Shown here piece after piece: positions 35,959-46,392 of a stretch of 64,000 nucleotides of DNA; position 1 is the first letter of the stretch, and every line of letters begins with the position of its first letter. The stretch comes from Streptomyces roseoviridis (lineage in GTDB: Bacteria > Actinomycetota > Actinomycetes > Streptomycetales > Streptomycetaceae), in contig NZ_BAAAWU010000001.1 in assembly GCF_039535235.1 (NCBI RefSeq), positions 3,658,001 through 3,722,000 of the forward strand, read 5' to 3'. Both the position numbers and the translations under genes were made by a program. The notes under the pieces are model-generated. The model was given only the letters and a program-made list of their open reading frames with translations. It did no database searches and was not told the DNA's origin.

Positions 35959-37233
35959 GTGAGCGACGAGAGTCCCGTGAGCAACGAGAGTATGGAGATG
36001 TCCCGCCGGCGCGTGCTCGGCACCGTCGGTGCGGCCGGAGCGGCCGGACTGATGATCGGCGCGGCCGGAGGTGCCGGGATCTCCGCGTCGGTGTCCGACG
36101 GCGGGTCCGCGTCCGGAGGGGCGGTCCCGCTCACCGCGGTCGGTGCGACCGAGGTGATGTTTCACGGGAAACATCAAGCGGGGATCACCACTCCGCTTCA
36201 GGCCCGCGGCCACCTGGTCGCCTTCGACCTCGTGCCCGGCGCGGGCCGCAAGGAGGCCGCCGCGCTGCTGCGCCGCTGGTCGGCCACGGCCGGGGCGCTG
36301 ATGGCGGGCAAGCCCTCGACCGATGACACGGGCATCGCCCTGGACGCCGGCCCCTCGTCCCTGACGGTCACCTTCGGCTTCGGCCGCACCTTCTTCGACC
36401 GCACCGGGCTGGCCGCCCGCCGTCCGGTGCAGCTCGACCCGCTGCCCGCCTTCTCCTCCGACGCCCTCGACCCGAAGCGCTCGGAGGGTGATCTGTGGGT
36501 GCAGATCGGCGCCGACGACGCGCTCGTGGCCTTCCACGCGCTGCGCGCGCTCCAGAAGGACGCGGCCGGGGCGGCCCGGGTGCGCTGGCAGATGAACGGC
36601 TTCAACCGCTCGGCCGGTGCCACCGCCCGGCCGATGACGGCCCGGAACCTGATGGGCCAGGTCGACGGCACCGGCAACCCCAAGCCGTCCGACCCGGACT
36701 TCGACCGCCGGATCTTCGTGCCGCAGGGCGCGACCGGCGCGCAGGACTGGATGGCGGGCGGCTCGTACGCGGTCGTCCGGCGGATCCGGATGCTGCTCGA
36801 CGACTGGGAGAAGCTGCCGCTGGAGAAGCAGGAGAAGGTGATCGGACGGCGGAAGGCGGACGGCGCGCCGCTGACCGGCGGGACGGAGACCACCGAGCTG
36901 GATCTGGACCGGATCGGCCCGGACGGCAAGACCGTCATCCCCGACAACGCCCACTCCCGGATCTCCGCCCCCGAACAGAACGGCGGGGCCGCGATGCTGC
37001 GGCGGCCGTTCTCCTTCCACGACGGCATCGGGCCGGACGGGACGCCGGACGCCGGGCTGCTCTTCGTCTGCTGGCAGGCGGATCCGCTGCGGGGCTTCGT
37101 CCCGGTGCAGCGCAAGCTCGACCGGGGCGACGCCCTGTCCCCGTTCATCCGGCACGAGGCGAGCGGCCTGTTCGCGGTGCCGGGCGGGGCGGCGCAGGGC
37201 GAGTACGTGGGGCAGCGGCTGCTCGAGTCCTGA
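35959..37233 (+). CDS. dtpA: DyP-type haem peroxidase, Tat exported
   Basis: The 424-residue protein has a twin-arginine signal (SRRRVLG then a hydrophobic stretch to about residue 45). The DyP signature is GQVDGTGNP (GxxDG, catalytic Asp), and the proximal haem His lies in PDNAHSRIS. In S. lividans the homologous DtpA is a Tat substrate required for maturation of the copper radical oxidase GlxA. GTG 35959 starts 3 bp after the CopC-CopD stop, so the genes are cotranscribed. A parS-like sequence lies within the gene (36159-36172). Confidence 0.94.
   Translation: MSDESPVSNESMEMSRRRVLGTVGAAGAAGLMIGAAGGAGISASVSDGGSASGGAVPLTAVGATEVMFHGKHQAGITTPLQARGHLVAFDLVPGAGRKEAAALLRRWSATAGALMAGKPSTDDTGIALDAGPSSLTVTFGFGRTFFDRTGLAARRPVQLDPLPAFSSDALDPKRSEGDLWVQIGADDALVAFHALRALQKDAAGAARVRWQMNGFNRSAGATARPMTARNLMGQVDGTGNPKPSDPDFDRRIFVPQGATGAQDWMAGGSYAVVRRIRMLLDDWEKLPLEKQEKVIGRRKADGAPLTGGTETTELDLDRIGPDGKTVIPDNAHSRISAPEQNGGAAMLRRPFSFHDGIGPDGTPDAGLLFVCWQADPLRGFVPVQRKLDRGDALSPFIRHEASGLFAVPGGAAQGEYVGQRLLES
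36159..36172. promoter_or_regulatory. parS-like ParB site (one mismatch) inside dtpA
   Basis: GTTTCACGGGAAAC differs from the Streptomyces parS consensus GTTTCACGTGAAAC at one base. It sits within a longer inverted repeat with perfect 9-bp arms (36155-36163 with 36168-36176). It encodes MFHGKH in dtpA. Confidence 0.6.
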
Positions 37234-37274
37234 GCGGGAGGCCGCCCCGCACCGGCTGCCATTAGGGTGACCGT

Positions 37275-38210
37275 ATGTCAGCCACCCGGTATACGTATCT
37301 CGGTCCCGAAGGCACGTTCACGGAGGCCGCGCTGCGTACGCTGCCCGAGGCCGCGACGCGGGAGCTGGTGCCGATGGTCTCGGTGCCGGCCGCCCTGGAC
37401 GCCGTGCGCAACGGCGAGGCGGCCGCGGCGCTCGTACCGATCGAGAACTCGGTCGAGGGCGGTGTGACCGCGACCCTCGACGAGCTGGCCTCGGGCGAGC
37501 CGCTGATGATCTACCGCGAGGTGGTCCTGCCGATCGCGTTCGCGCTGCTCGTACGGCCCGGGACCAAGCTGTCGGAGATCAAGACGGTCACGGGCCACCC
37601 GGTGGCCCAGCCGCAGGTGCGGAACTGGCTGCGGGCCCATCTGCCGGAGGCGGTGTGGGAGTCGGCCGCCTCCAACGCGGACGGGGCGCGACTGGTCCAG
37701 GAGGGCCGGTTCGACGCGGCCTTCGCGGGCGAGTTCGCGGCGGCGACGTACGGTCTGGAGCCGCTGGTCACCGAGATCCACGACGCGGAGAACGCGGAGA
37801 CCCGGTTCGTGCTCGTGGGCCGGCCGGCCCGGCCGGCGGCGCCCACGGGGGCGGACAAGACCTCGGTGGTGCTGTGGCTGGGCGACGACCACCCGGGCGC
37901 CCTGCTGGAACTCCTCCAGGAATTCGCGGTGCGCGGGGTCAATCTGATGTTGATCCAATCCCGGCCGACGGGCGCCGGAATCGGCAACTACTGCTTCGCC
38001 GTCGACGCGGAGGGGCATATCGCGGACCGGCGGGTCGGTGAGGCGCTGATGGGGTTGAAGCGGATCTGTCCGAAGGTGCGGTTCCTCGGTTCGTATCCGC
38101 GGGCGGGCGTCTCGGCCGAGGACGTACGGGCGCTGCGGCGCGGGACCTCGGACGCCGAGTTCACGGCGGCGTCCGACTGGCTGGCGCGGGTGCAGGACGG
38201 CCGGGCCTGA
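37275..38210 (+). CDS. pheA: Prephenate dehydratase
   Basis: The 311-residue enzyme converts prephenate to phenylpyruvate in phenylalanine synthesis. The catalytic domain (residues 1-185) has YLGPEGTFTEAALR, the substrate motif PIENSVEGGV and the TRF motif in NAETRFVLVG. A regulatory ACT domain (about 195-275) contains HPGALLELLQEFAVRGVNL and IQSRPTGAGIGNY for phenylalanine binding. No chorismate mutase domain is fused. Located between dtpA and serS. Confidence 0.96.
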   Translation: MSATRYTYLGPEGTFTEAALRTLPEAATRELVPMVSVPAALDAVRNGEAAAALVPIENSVEGGVTATLDELASGEPLMIYREVVLPIAFALLVRPGTKLSEIKTVTGHPVAQPQVRNWLRAHLPEAVWESAASNADGARLVQEGRFDAAFAGEFAAATYGLEPLVTEIHDAENAETRFVLVGRPARPAAPTGADKTSVVLWLGDDHPGALLELLQEFAVRGVNLMLIQSRPTGAGIGNYCFAVDAEGHIADRRVGEALMGLKRICPKVRFLGSYPRAGVSAEDVRALRRGTSDAEFTAASDWLARVQDGRA

Positions 38211-38545
38211 GCCCCGAGTTATCCACAGGGGCCCTGCTCGGCCTGGGGACAAGTCGACATGCCGGTGGGGTCACCGCGGTCTCGGGTCGACAAATCACTG
38301 TCAGCCCTGGTCCCGGACCCCACCCCTGGGGAGAACAATTGCCACTCGAAGGGGTGGGAAAATGAGATCGAAGATCGACGATCACGTTCGTCCACAGAAC
38401 TTTCGCACAGCCTGTGGATAACCTTTCTCCTTATCCCCGCCTCCCCTGAGGGGCGAAATCCTCGAAAGCAAAGCAATTCGGGCAAAGCGACACGCATTGC
38501 TATATCGGGTAGGGCCGGTACCAGCGGCACCGGTAGCCTGGTGGG
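38211..38545. promoter_or_regulatory. 335-bp pheA-serS gap with three DnaA-box-like 9-mers
   Basis: TTATCCACA occurs at 38219-38227 (plus), TCGTCCACA at 38388-38396 (plus) and TGTGGATAA, the reverse complement of a perfect box, at 38413-38421. The right part (38440-38520) is AT-richer and should contain the serS promoter. No gene or T-box leader is recognisable. Confidence 0.65.
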
Positions 38546-39835
38546 GTGATTGACCTTCGCCTGCTCCGTGAGGACCCCGACCGTGTTCGCGCCTCCCAGC
38601 GCGCCCGTGGAGAGGACGTCGCGCTCGTCGACGCCCTGCTCTCCGCCGATGAGCGGCGCAGGTCGTCCGGCGTCCGCTTCGACGAGCTCCGTTCCGAGCA
38701 GAAGGCGCTCGGCAAGCTGATCCCCAAGGCCACCCCCGAGGAGCGCGCCGCGCTCCTGCAGAAGGCCGAGCAGCTCAAGACCGACGTCAAGGCCGCCGAA
38801 GCCGAGCAGAACGAGGCCGACGAGACGGCCCGCGCCCTGCTGCTCCAGCTCGGCAACATCGTCCACCCGGACGTGCCCGTCGGCGGCGAGGAGGACTTCG
38901 TCGTCGTCGAGACGCACGGCACCATCCGCGACTTCGCGGCCGAGGGCTTCGAGCCCAAGGACCACCTGGAGCTCGGCGAGGCGCTCGGCGCCATCGACGT
39001 CGAGCGCGGCGCCAAGGTCTCCGGCTCGCGCTTCTACTACCTGACCGGTGTCGGCGCGCTCCTGGAGCTCGCCCTGGTCAACGCGGCCATCGCCCAGGCC
39101 ACCGAGGCCGGCTTCATCCCGATGCTCACCCCCGCGCTGGTCCGCCCGCGCGCCATGGAGGGCACCGGCTTCCTCGGCCAGGCCGCGGAGAACGTGTACC
39201 ACCTGGAGAAGGACGACTACTACCTGGTCGGCACCTCCGAGGTCCCGCTCGCCGCGTACCACATGGACGAGATCATCGACGCCGACAAGCTGCCGCTGCG
39301 GTACGCCGGCTTCTCGCCGTGCTTCCGCCGCGAGGCCGGCACGTACGGCAAGGACACGCGCGGCATCTTCCGCGTCCACCAGTTCGACAAGGTCGAGATG
39401 TTCTCGTACGTCGCGCCGGAGGACGCCGAGGCCGAGCACAAGCGGCTCCTGGACTGGGAGAAGCAGTGGCTGACCTCCCTGGAGCTGCCGTTCCAGGTGA
39501 TCGACGTCGCCACGGGCGACCTGGGCGCCTCCGCCTCCCGCAAGTTCGACTGCGAGGCGTGGATCCCGACCCAGGGCAAGTACCGCGAGCTCACCTCCGC
39601 CTCCAACTGCGACGGCTTCCAGGCCCGCCGCCTGTCCGTCCGCATGCGCGACGACAAGGACGGCAAGAAGGTCGTGCAGCCGCTGGCCACCCTGAACGGC
39701 ACGCTGTGCGCCGTCCCGCGCACCATCGTGGCGATCCTGGAGAACCACCAGCTGGCCGACGGCTCGGTGCGCGTGCCCGAGGTGCTGCGCCCCTACCTCG
39801 GCGGCCGTGAGGTCCTGGAGCCGATCTCCAAGTGA
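38546..39835 (+). CDS. serS: Seryl-tRNA synthetase
   Basis: The 429-residue class II synthetase charges tRNA-Ser, two isoacceptors of which are in this window. The N-terminal coiled-coil arm covers about residues 25-100, motif 2 is [20 protein letters not shown] and motif 3 lies around [20 protein letters not shown] 38546 is the start ([14 protein letters not shown]). Its stop overlaps the next gene by GTGA. The upstream gap carries DnaA-box-like sequences. Confidence 0.98.
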   Translation: MIDLRLLREDPDRVRASQRARGEDVALVDALLSADERRRSSGVRFDELRSEQKALGKLIPKATPEERAALLQKAEQLKTDVKAAEAEQNEADETARALLLQLGNIVHPDVPVGGEEDFVVVETHGTIRDFAAEGFEPKDHLELGEALGAIDVERGAKVSGSRFYYLTGVGALLELALVNAAIAQATEAGFIPMLTPALVRPRAMEGTGFLGQAAENVYHLEKDDYYLVGTSEVPLAAYHMDEIIDADKLPLRYAGFSPCFRREAGTYGKDTRGIFRVHQFDKVEMFSYVAPEDAEAEHKRLLDWEKQWLTSLELPFQVIDVATGDLGASASRKFDCEAWIPTQGKYRELTSASNCDGFQARRLSVRMRDDKDGKKVVQPLATLNGTLCAVPRTIVAILENHQLADGSVRVPEVLRPYLGGREVLEPISK

Positions 39836-40638
39836 GCCCCTTCCCCTACCGCCTGGTCGCGACGGACCTCGACGGCACGCTGCTGCGGGCCGACGAGTCC
39901 GTCTCGGACCGTACGCGGGACGCCCTCGCCGCCGCGACGGCGGCGGGCGCCGCGCACATCGTCGTGACCGGCCGGGCGGTGCCCTGGACCCGCCACATCC
40001 TCGACGACCTCGGCTACGAGGGCCTCGCGGTGTGCGGGCAGGGCGCGCAGGTCTACCACGCGGGCGAGCACCGGCTGCTGACCTCGCTGACGCTCGACCG
40101 GCAGCTCGCCGGGCTCGCCCTCTCCAAGATCGAGGCGGAGGTCGGGCCGCTGGCCGTGGCCGCGAGCCGCGACGGCCTGGAGGGCGAGGTCCTGATCGGA
40201 CCCGGCTACCGGACGCAGAGCGGCCCGCTGCCGTACGTGCCGTACGAGGACCCGGCGGAGCTGTGGTCGGCGCCGCTCACCAAGCTCTACATCCAGCACC
40301 CGACGCTCGGCGACGACGAGCTGGTCCGGGCCGCCCGCACGACCGTCGGCGCCCTCGTCGACGTCGTCATGGCGGGCGCGGGCATCGTGGAGATCCTTCC
40401 GCTCGGCCTCAGCAAGGCCACCGGCCTGTCGCTCGCCGCCCGCCGGCTGGGCGTGAAGGCCGCGGAGACCATCGCCTTCGGTGACATGCCCAACGACATA
40501 CCGATGTTCGGCTGGGCGGCCCACGGCGTGGCCATGGCCAACGCCCACGAGGAGCTGAAGGCCGTGGCCGACGAGGTGACCGCCTCGAACGAGGAGGACG
40601 GCATCGCCGTCGTCCTGGAGCGTCTGCTCGCCTCGTAG
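39832..40638 (+). CDS. HAD-superfamily hydrolase (Cof-type, IIB)
   Basis: The 268-residue phosphatase has motif [11 protein letters not shown] (nucleophile Asp), motif II VTGR, motif III lysine in GLSKATGLS and motif [13 protein letters not shown]. The C2B cap sits between. Such enzymes dephosphorylate sugar phosphates, nucleotides or FMN precursors; the substrate is not predictable. GTG 39832 overlaps the serS stop (GTGA), giving translational coupling. A paralogue lies at 54361-55212. Confidence 0.92.
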   Translation: MSPFPYRLVATDLDGTLLRADESVSDRTRDALAAATAAGAAHIVVTGRAVPWTRHILDDLGYEGLAVCGQGAQVYHAGEHRLLTSLTLDRQLAGLALSKIEAEVGPLAVAASRDGLEGEVLIGPGYRTQSGPLPYVPYEDPAELWSAPLTKLYIQHPTLGDDELVRAARTTVGALVDVVMAGAGIVEILPLGLSKATGLSLAARRLGVKAAETIAFGDMPNDIPMFGWAAHGVAMANAHEELKAVADEVTASNEEDGIAVVLERLLAS

Positions 40639-40953
40639 GCCGACGGGCCGGACGGGGTTTCCCGGCACGGGGGCGGTTTCCCGGCACGGGGGCGGTTCCT
40701 GGCACGGGGGCGAGGTCCCGGGCGGGGAGACGGGTCCCCGGCACGGGCTCGGAATGCTCGGTACGAGGCGGGGCGGCCCGCGCGGTTCGCCTCCGCGCGC
40801 TCGAAGCGGCCGCCCCGTTCTCGTACGCCCTCAGTGTGCGCCCCCACGCCCCGCCCCCACCAACGGTTTATCCCGCGATGCCGATGCCCGCGATGACGGG
40901 GCGGGCCGGACGGACGTGCCGGGTGGGCGTACGGGGGTGAGGGCGGCGAGGAC
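40639..40953. repeat. 315-bp gap with 19-bp tandem repeats
   Basis: Units GGTTTCCCGGCACGGGGGC begin at 40656 and 40675, with a third, slightly changed copy at 40694; further GGCACGGG pieces continue to about 40745. It separates convergent genes (HAD, plus; lpdA, minus). No gene is supported. Confidence 0.8.
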
Positions 40954-42357
<1,404 letters not shown>

Positions 42358-42501
42358 GACTGACTCCCGAGGGTGGTGAGGGTGTTCGGTCGCGTACGAG
42401 TCCACGTACGAGGCCACAGTAGTCCCGGAGCGTCAGGCCGACAGTTGTAGGATGACCGGGCAATCCGATGGGTTGAGGCAGGGGATACGAGTGAGGCGTT
42501 C

Positions 42502-43299
42502 ATGGCACTGAAGGCGGCGGGGCGGACCTCGTTGACGGACTCCGTCGTGGAGCAGTTGCGGGCCCAGCTCGCGGAGGGCGAGTGGGCGGTCGGCGACCGC
42601 ATTCCCACCGAGCACGAGCTGGCCCAGACGCTGGGCGTGGGCCGCAACACCGTCCGCGAGGCCGTCCGGGTCCTGGTCCACTCGGGCCTGCTGGAATCCC
42701 GCCAGGGCAACGGCACCTTCGTCAGGTCGACCGCCGATCCCGCCGCCGTGCTGCACGGCGTGCGGCACGCCGGCGCCCGGGACGTCCTGGAGCTGCGCGC
42801 CGCCCTGGAGGCGGAGGCGGCCCGGCTGGCGGCGGTCCGGCGCGACACCCATGACCTGCTGAGGCTGCGGGCGGCGCTGGCCACCCTGCGCGAGGAGGGC
42901 GACCGTGACGCGGACGCCGACCTCGCCTTCCACCTCGCGGTCGTCGAGGCCACCCACAACGCGGCCTTCCGCGAGGTCTACCGCTTCTTCTCCGCCCAGG
43001 TCCACGAGGTCCTGGTGCACGCGCTCGGCGACCACGCGATGCCGCCGGTCGACATCGACGCCCACGAGGCCCTCGTCGCCGCCATCGAAGCGGGGGACGA
43101 GGACGCGGCCGAGGCGGGGGCGCGTGAACTGCTGCGGGTGCCGCTGGCGACGGTCGCGGCGCTGACGGACGCGCCGGAAGGCGGGGCGGCGAAGGACGAC
43201 GGGGCGGCGGACGACGGCGTGGCTGCCGGCCGGGCGGCGAAGGACCGGTCGGCTGAGGACCGGGTGACCCGGGACCGGGCGGCGGGGGCCGACCGGTGA
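42502..43299 (+). CDS. FadR/GntR-family transcriptional regulator
   Basis: The 265-residue regulator has an N-terminal winged helix (about residues 10-75, IPTEHELAQTLGVGRNTVREA, then SRQGNGTFV). An FCD ligand domain (about 95-215) carries metal-type residues in DLAFHLAVVEATHN and DAHEALVAAI. The last 45 residues are Ala/Asp/Arg-rich and probably disordered. It overlaps the downstream MFS gene by 4 nt, so it likely controls that transporter. Ligand unknown. Confidence 0.92.
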   Translation: MALKAAGRTSLTDSVVEQLRAQLAEGEWAVGDRIPTEHELAQTLGVGRNTVREAVRVLVHSGLLESRQGNGTFVRSTADPAAVLHGVRHAGARDVLELRAALEAEAARLAAVRRDTHDLLRLRAALATLREEGDRDADADLAFHLAVVEATHNAAFREVYRFFSAQVHEVLVHALGDHAMPPVDIDAHEALVAAIEAGDEDAAEAGARELLRVPLATVAALTDAPEGGAAKDDGAADDGVAAGRAAKDRSAEDRVTRDRAAGADR

Positions 43300-44642
43300 G
43301 GTCCTCGTTCTCGGATACGGAGCCGGCGGCCGACGCGGAGGCGGGGGCGGACGCCGGGGTCGGACCCGGCGCCGGTGCGGGGACCCGGGCCGGGGTCGCG
43401 GTCGGGGCCCGGGGCCACCGCCGGTCCTCGGCCACCGGGGCGGCCGCCCGGCGCGCGCTGCTCGCCCACCCCGTCCTGCTCCTCGTGGGCATCGTGCTCG
43501 CCTCGCTCAACATGCGGGCCGCGCTGGCGAGCGTGTCGCCGCTGGTGAGCGAGATGGCGGAGGCGTACGGGCTCTCCCCGGCCGCCAGCTCCCTGGTGAC
43601 CTCGGTGCCGGTGCTCTTCCTGGGCCTGGGCGCGCTGGTGGCGCCCTGGCTCGGCCGGCGCTTCGGCGCGGAACGGGTCCTGTGCGCCGCCCTGCTGCTG
43701 CTCGGCGCCGGGATCCTGGTGCGGGTCCTGCCGTCGGCGGCGGCCCTCTACTGCGGCGGGGTGCTGGTCGGCACGGCCATCGCCCTGCTGAACGTGCTGA
43801 TGCCCGGTCTGATCAAGCGGGACTTCCCCGACCGCGCCGCGTCGATGACCTCCCTCTACACGGGTGCCATGATCGCGGGCGCCACACTCGTCGCGGCCTC
43901 CTCGGTGCCCCTGGAGCGGGCGCTCGGCGGCTGGCGGGCCTCCCTCGCCTCCTGGTCGCTGCTCGCGGTGGTGGCGGCCGTCGCCTGGCTGCCGCAGGTC
44001 CTGATCGCCCGGGGCCCCGGCCGCGCGGGGCTCGGGGCGGGGACGGGCGCGAGCCCCGCCACCGGGCCGGTCCGGTCGGTGTGGCGGTCGGCGCTCGCCT
44101 GGCAGGTCACCCTGTTCATGGGCCTGCAGTCGCTGTGGTCGTACGTCCTGATCGCCTGGATGCCGACGATCTTCACGGACCACGGGATGAGCCGCTCCAC
44201 GGCCGGTGTCGTCTTCGCCTTCAACAACCTGATCCAGGTCGCGGGTGCCTTCGCCGTCCCCCTGCTGGCCGGCCGGATGCGGAGCCAGCGGCCCCTGGTC
44301 GTCCTCGTGACGACACTGGTCGCGGCCGGGTACGCCGGCCTTATGGTCGCTCCCGTGGAGGGCGCCTGGCTCTGGTCGGCGGTCCTCGGGGTGGGGCAGG
44401 GCGGGGCGGTGGGCCTCGCGCTCACCCTGATCGTGCTGCGCTCGGGCGACGCGGTGACGGCCGCCCGGCTCTCCGGGATGGCCCAGACCGTCGGCTATCT
44501 CCTCGCGGCGGCCGGTCCGCTGGCCGCCGGCGCCCTCCACCAGGCCACCGGCTCCTGGACGCTGCCGATCACCGCCGTCCTCGGCGTGTGCGCCGCGGCG
44601 CTCGCGGTGGGCCTGCTGGCGGCCCGGAACCGTACGGTCTGA
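43296..44642 (+). CDS. MFS transporter, CynX/NimT family
   Basis: The 448-residue protein has a low-complexity N-terminal tail (about 1-45) followed by 12 predicted membrane helices. The family features ASLNMRAALASVSPLV and LITS/VTSVPVLFLGLGALVAPWLG mark the cyanate/2-nitroimidazole exporter group. Many members are exporters; the substrate here is unknown. GTG 43296 overlaps the stop of the FadR-type gene, implying coupled expression. Confidence 0.9.
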   Translation: MRSSFSDTEPAADAEAGADAGVGPGAGAGTRAGVAVGARGHRRSSATGAAARRALLAHPVLLLVGIVLASLNMRAALASVSPLVSEMAEAYGLSPAASSLVTSVPVLFLGLGALVAPWLGRRFGAERVLCAALLLLGAGILVRVLPSAAALYCGGVLVGTAIALLNVLMPGLIKRDFPDRAASMTSLYTGAMIAGATLVAASSVPLERALGGWRASLASWSLLAVVAAVAWLPQVLIARGPGRAGLGAGTGASPATGPVRSVWRSALAWQVTLFMGLQSLWSYVLIAWMPTIFTDHGMSRSTAGVVFAFNNLIQVAGAFAVPLLAGRMRSQRPLVVLVTTLVAAGYAGLMVAPVEGAWLWSAVLGVGQGGAVGLALTLIVLRSGDAVTAARLSGMAQTVGYLLAAAGPLAAGALHQATGSWTLPITAVLGVCAAALAVGLLAARNRTV

Positions 44643-44691
44643 GGGACCCTCCGGGGTCCCGGCGTACGGGCCCGGGCCGCGGCGGGGGCTG

Positions 44692-45411
44692 CTACTCCTC
44701 GCCGGCGAGCGTGAGCGTGCGCAGCTTGCGGCCCGCGTACCAGGTGGCCGCGACCGTCACGGCCGCCAGCAGACTCACCGCCGTGGGCAGGCCGACCTCG
44801 GAGGAGACCAGACCGTCGCCGGTGACCTTCTCCGCGAGGGCCAGCGCCCACTGCTGCACGCTCAGCGTCTTGGCGCCCGAGATGAGGGAGCCGAACAGCG
44901 CCTCCCAGACCAGGGCGTAGACGAGGCCGATGACCACGGCGTGCCGGCTGACCGTGCCGAGGAGCAGGAAGAGGGCGCTGTACGCGATGGAGGCCACCAG
45001 GGCCGCCACGGTGTAGGCGACCGCCACCTGCTGTCCGTTGCCGTTGAGGACGAACCCGGCGAGGAGGGTGGGCAGGGCGGAGAAGACCATGGTGACGGCG
45101 ACGGCCACGATCAGCTTGGTGAAGATGATCGTCGGCCGCTTCACCGGCTTGGCGAGGAGATAGACGATCGAGCCGTCGTCGATCTCGGGTCCGATGGCGC
45201 CGGTGCCGGCGATCACGCCGATCAGCGGCACCATCGTGGCGAGCGCGAACCCGCCGAGGACATCGGCGGCGACCTGGTCGTCGGCGCCGTTGAGGGCGCG
45301 GATCGCCGCCGCGATCACGAGCAGGAGGGCGGGCAGCGCGAAGAGGATGAGTGCGCGGCGGCGGCCGAGCAGGGCCCGGTAGGTGAGCCGTGCGACGGTG
45401 GGGTTGTACAT
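44692..45411 (-). CDS. ABC transporter permease (second pair)
   Basis: The 239-residue protein has about six membrane helices and matches the ABC-2/NosY-like permease type (YRALLGRRRALILFALPALLLV, IAGTGAIGPEIDDGSIVYLL). It is the last gene of a four-gene minus-strand operon and starts 14 bp after its ATPase. The ATG at 45411 gives a short cytoplasmic N-terminus typical of the family. Substrate unknown. Confidence 0.88.
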   Translation of the reverse strand: MYNPTVARLTYRALLGRRRALILFALPALLLVIAAAIRALNGADDQVAADVLGGFALATMVPLIGVIAGTGAIGPEIDDGSIVYLLAKPVKRPTIIFTKLIVAVAVTMVFSALPTLLAGFVLNGNGQQVAVAYTVAALVASIAYSALFLLLGTVSRHAVVIGLVYALVWEALFGSLISGAKTLSVQQWALALAEKVTGDGLVSSEVGLPTAVSLLAAVTVAATWYAGRKLRTLTLAGEE

Positions 45412-45425
45412 CGGTCGGGCTCCTT

Positions 45426-46337
45426 TCAGGCCGTGACGAGATACGAGAAGACGGATTCGAGGGACTCGTCCGAGGGCGAGACCGTCAGGAGCCGGATGCC
45501 GCGCTCCCGGGCGACCTTCGGCAGCAGTTCGGTGAACCGGCCGAAGTCCACGGCCTGGACGCGCAGTCCGCCGTCGGCGTGGTCGATCTCGATGCCGGCC
45601 GTCGACGGGTCGGCGATCAGCGCCGCCGCCAGGGCCCGGTCGTCGTCGGAGCGGACGAGATAGCGGTGCGGCCGGTCGGTCATCAGCCGGCGGATGCGGC
45701 GGAAGTCGCCGGAGGCCGCGTGCCGTCCCGCCACGATCACCTCGATGTGCGAGGCCAGCTGCTCGACCTCCTCCAGGATGTGCGAGGAGAACAGCACCGT
45801 GCGGCCCTCGGCGCCCATCCGGCGCAGCAGGTCCATGAGCTGCATGCGCTGGCGCGGGTCCATGCCGTTGAAGGGCTCGTCGAGCAGCAGCACGGACGGC
45901 TCGTGGACGAGGGCCGAGGCCATCTTCACGCGCTGCCGCATGCCCTTGCTGTACGTGGCGATCTTGCGGTCCTGGGCGTACTCCATCTCCACCGTGGCGA
46001 GGGCCCGCTGGGCCTCGGCGTCGCCCAGGCCCTGCAACTCGGCGTTGGCGACGACGAATTCGCGTCCGGTGAGGAAGTCGTACATCGCCTCGCGCTCGGG
46101 GACGACGCCGATCTCCTTGTAGACCGCCTCGTTGCGCCAGATCGTCGTCCCGTCGAGGGTGACGGTGCCGGTGGAGGGGGCGAGGAAGCCGCCCATCATG
46201 TTGATGAGGGTGGACTTTCCGGCGCCGTTGGGGCCGAGGAGTCCGGTGACGCCGGGGCCGATGGTCATGGTGACGTCGTTGACGGCCACGACGTTGCCGA
46301 ACCAGCGTGAGACGTGGTCGATGGAGAGAACGCTCAT
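45426..46337 (-). CDS. ABC transporter ATP-binding protein (second pair)
   Basis: The 303-residue ATPase has Walker A GPNGAGKSTLIN, a signature variant YSKGMRQRVKMA, and Walker B VLLLDEPFNGMD. A C-terminal extension of about 90 residues (ALIADPSTAGIEIDHADGGL) is typical of export-type ATPases. It pairs with the permease downstream (44692-45411) and follows the first pair after 55 bp. Confidence 0.93.
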   Translation of the reverse strand: MSVLSIDHVSRWFGNVVAVNDVTMTIGPGVTGLLGPNGAGKSTLINMMGGFLAPSTGTVTLDGTTIWRNEAVYKEIGVVPEREAMYDFLTGREFVVANAELQGLGDAEAQRALATVEMEYAQDRKIATYSKGMRQRVKMASALVHEPSVLLLDEPFNGMDPRQRMQLMDLLRRMGAEGRTVLFSSHILEEVEQLASHIEVIVAGRHAASGDFRRIRRLMTDRPHRYLVRSDDDRALAAALIADPSTAGIEIDHADGGLRVQAVDFGRFTELLPKVARERGIRLLTVSPSDESLESVFSYLVTA

Positions 46338-46392
46338 GGGCGCGGCCCATTCTCGGGAAGGGTGGTGGTGGGCGACGGGAGGGCGGTCACGG

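Noticed and set aside
38211..38545. Replication origin
   Set aside because: Only three DnaA-box-like 9-mers and no dnaA or dnaN; Streptomyces oriC has many more boxes and lies between those genes.
38211..38545. T-box or amino-acid leader for serS
   Set aside because: No specifier loop, T-box sequence or leader peptide with serine codons could be found.
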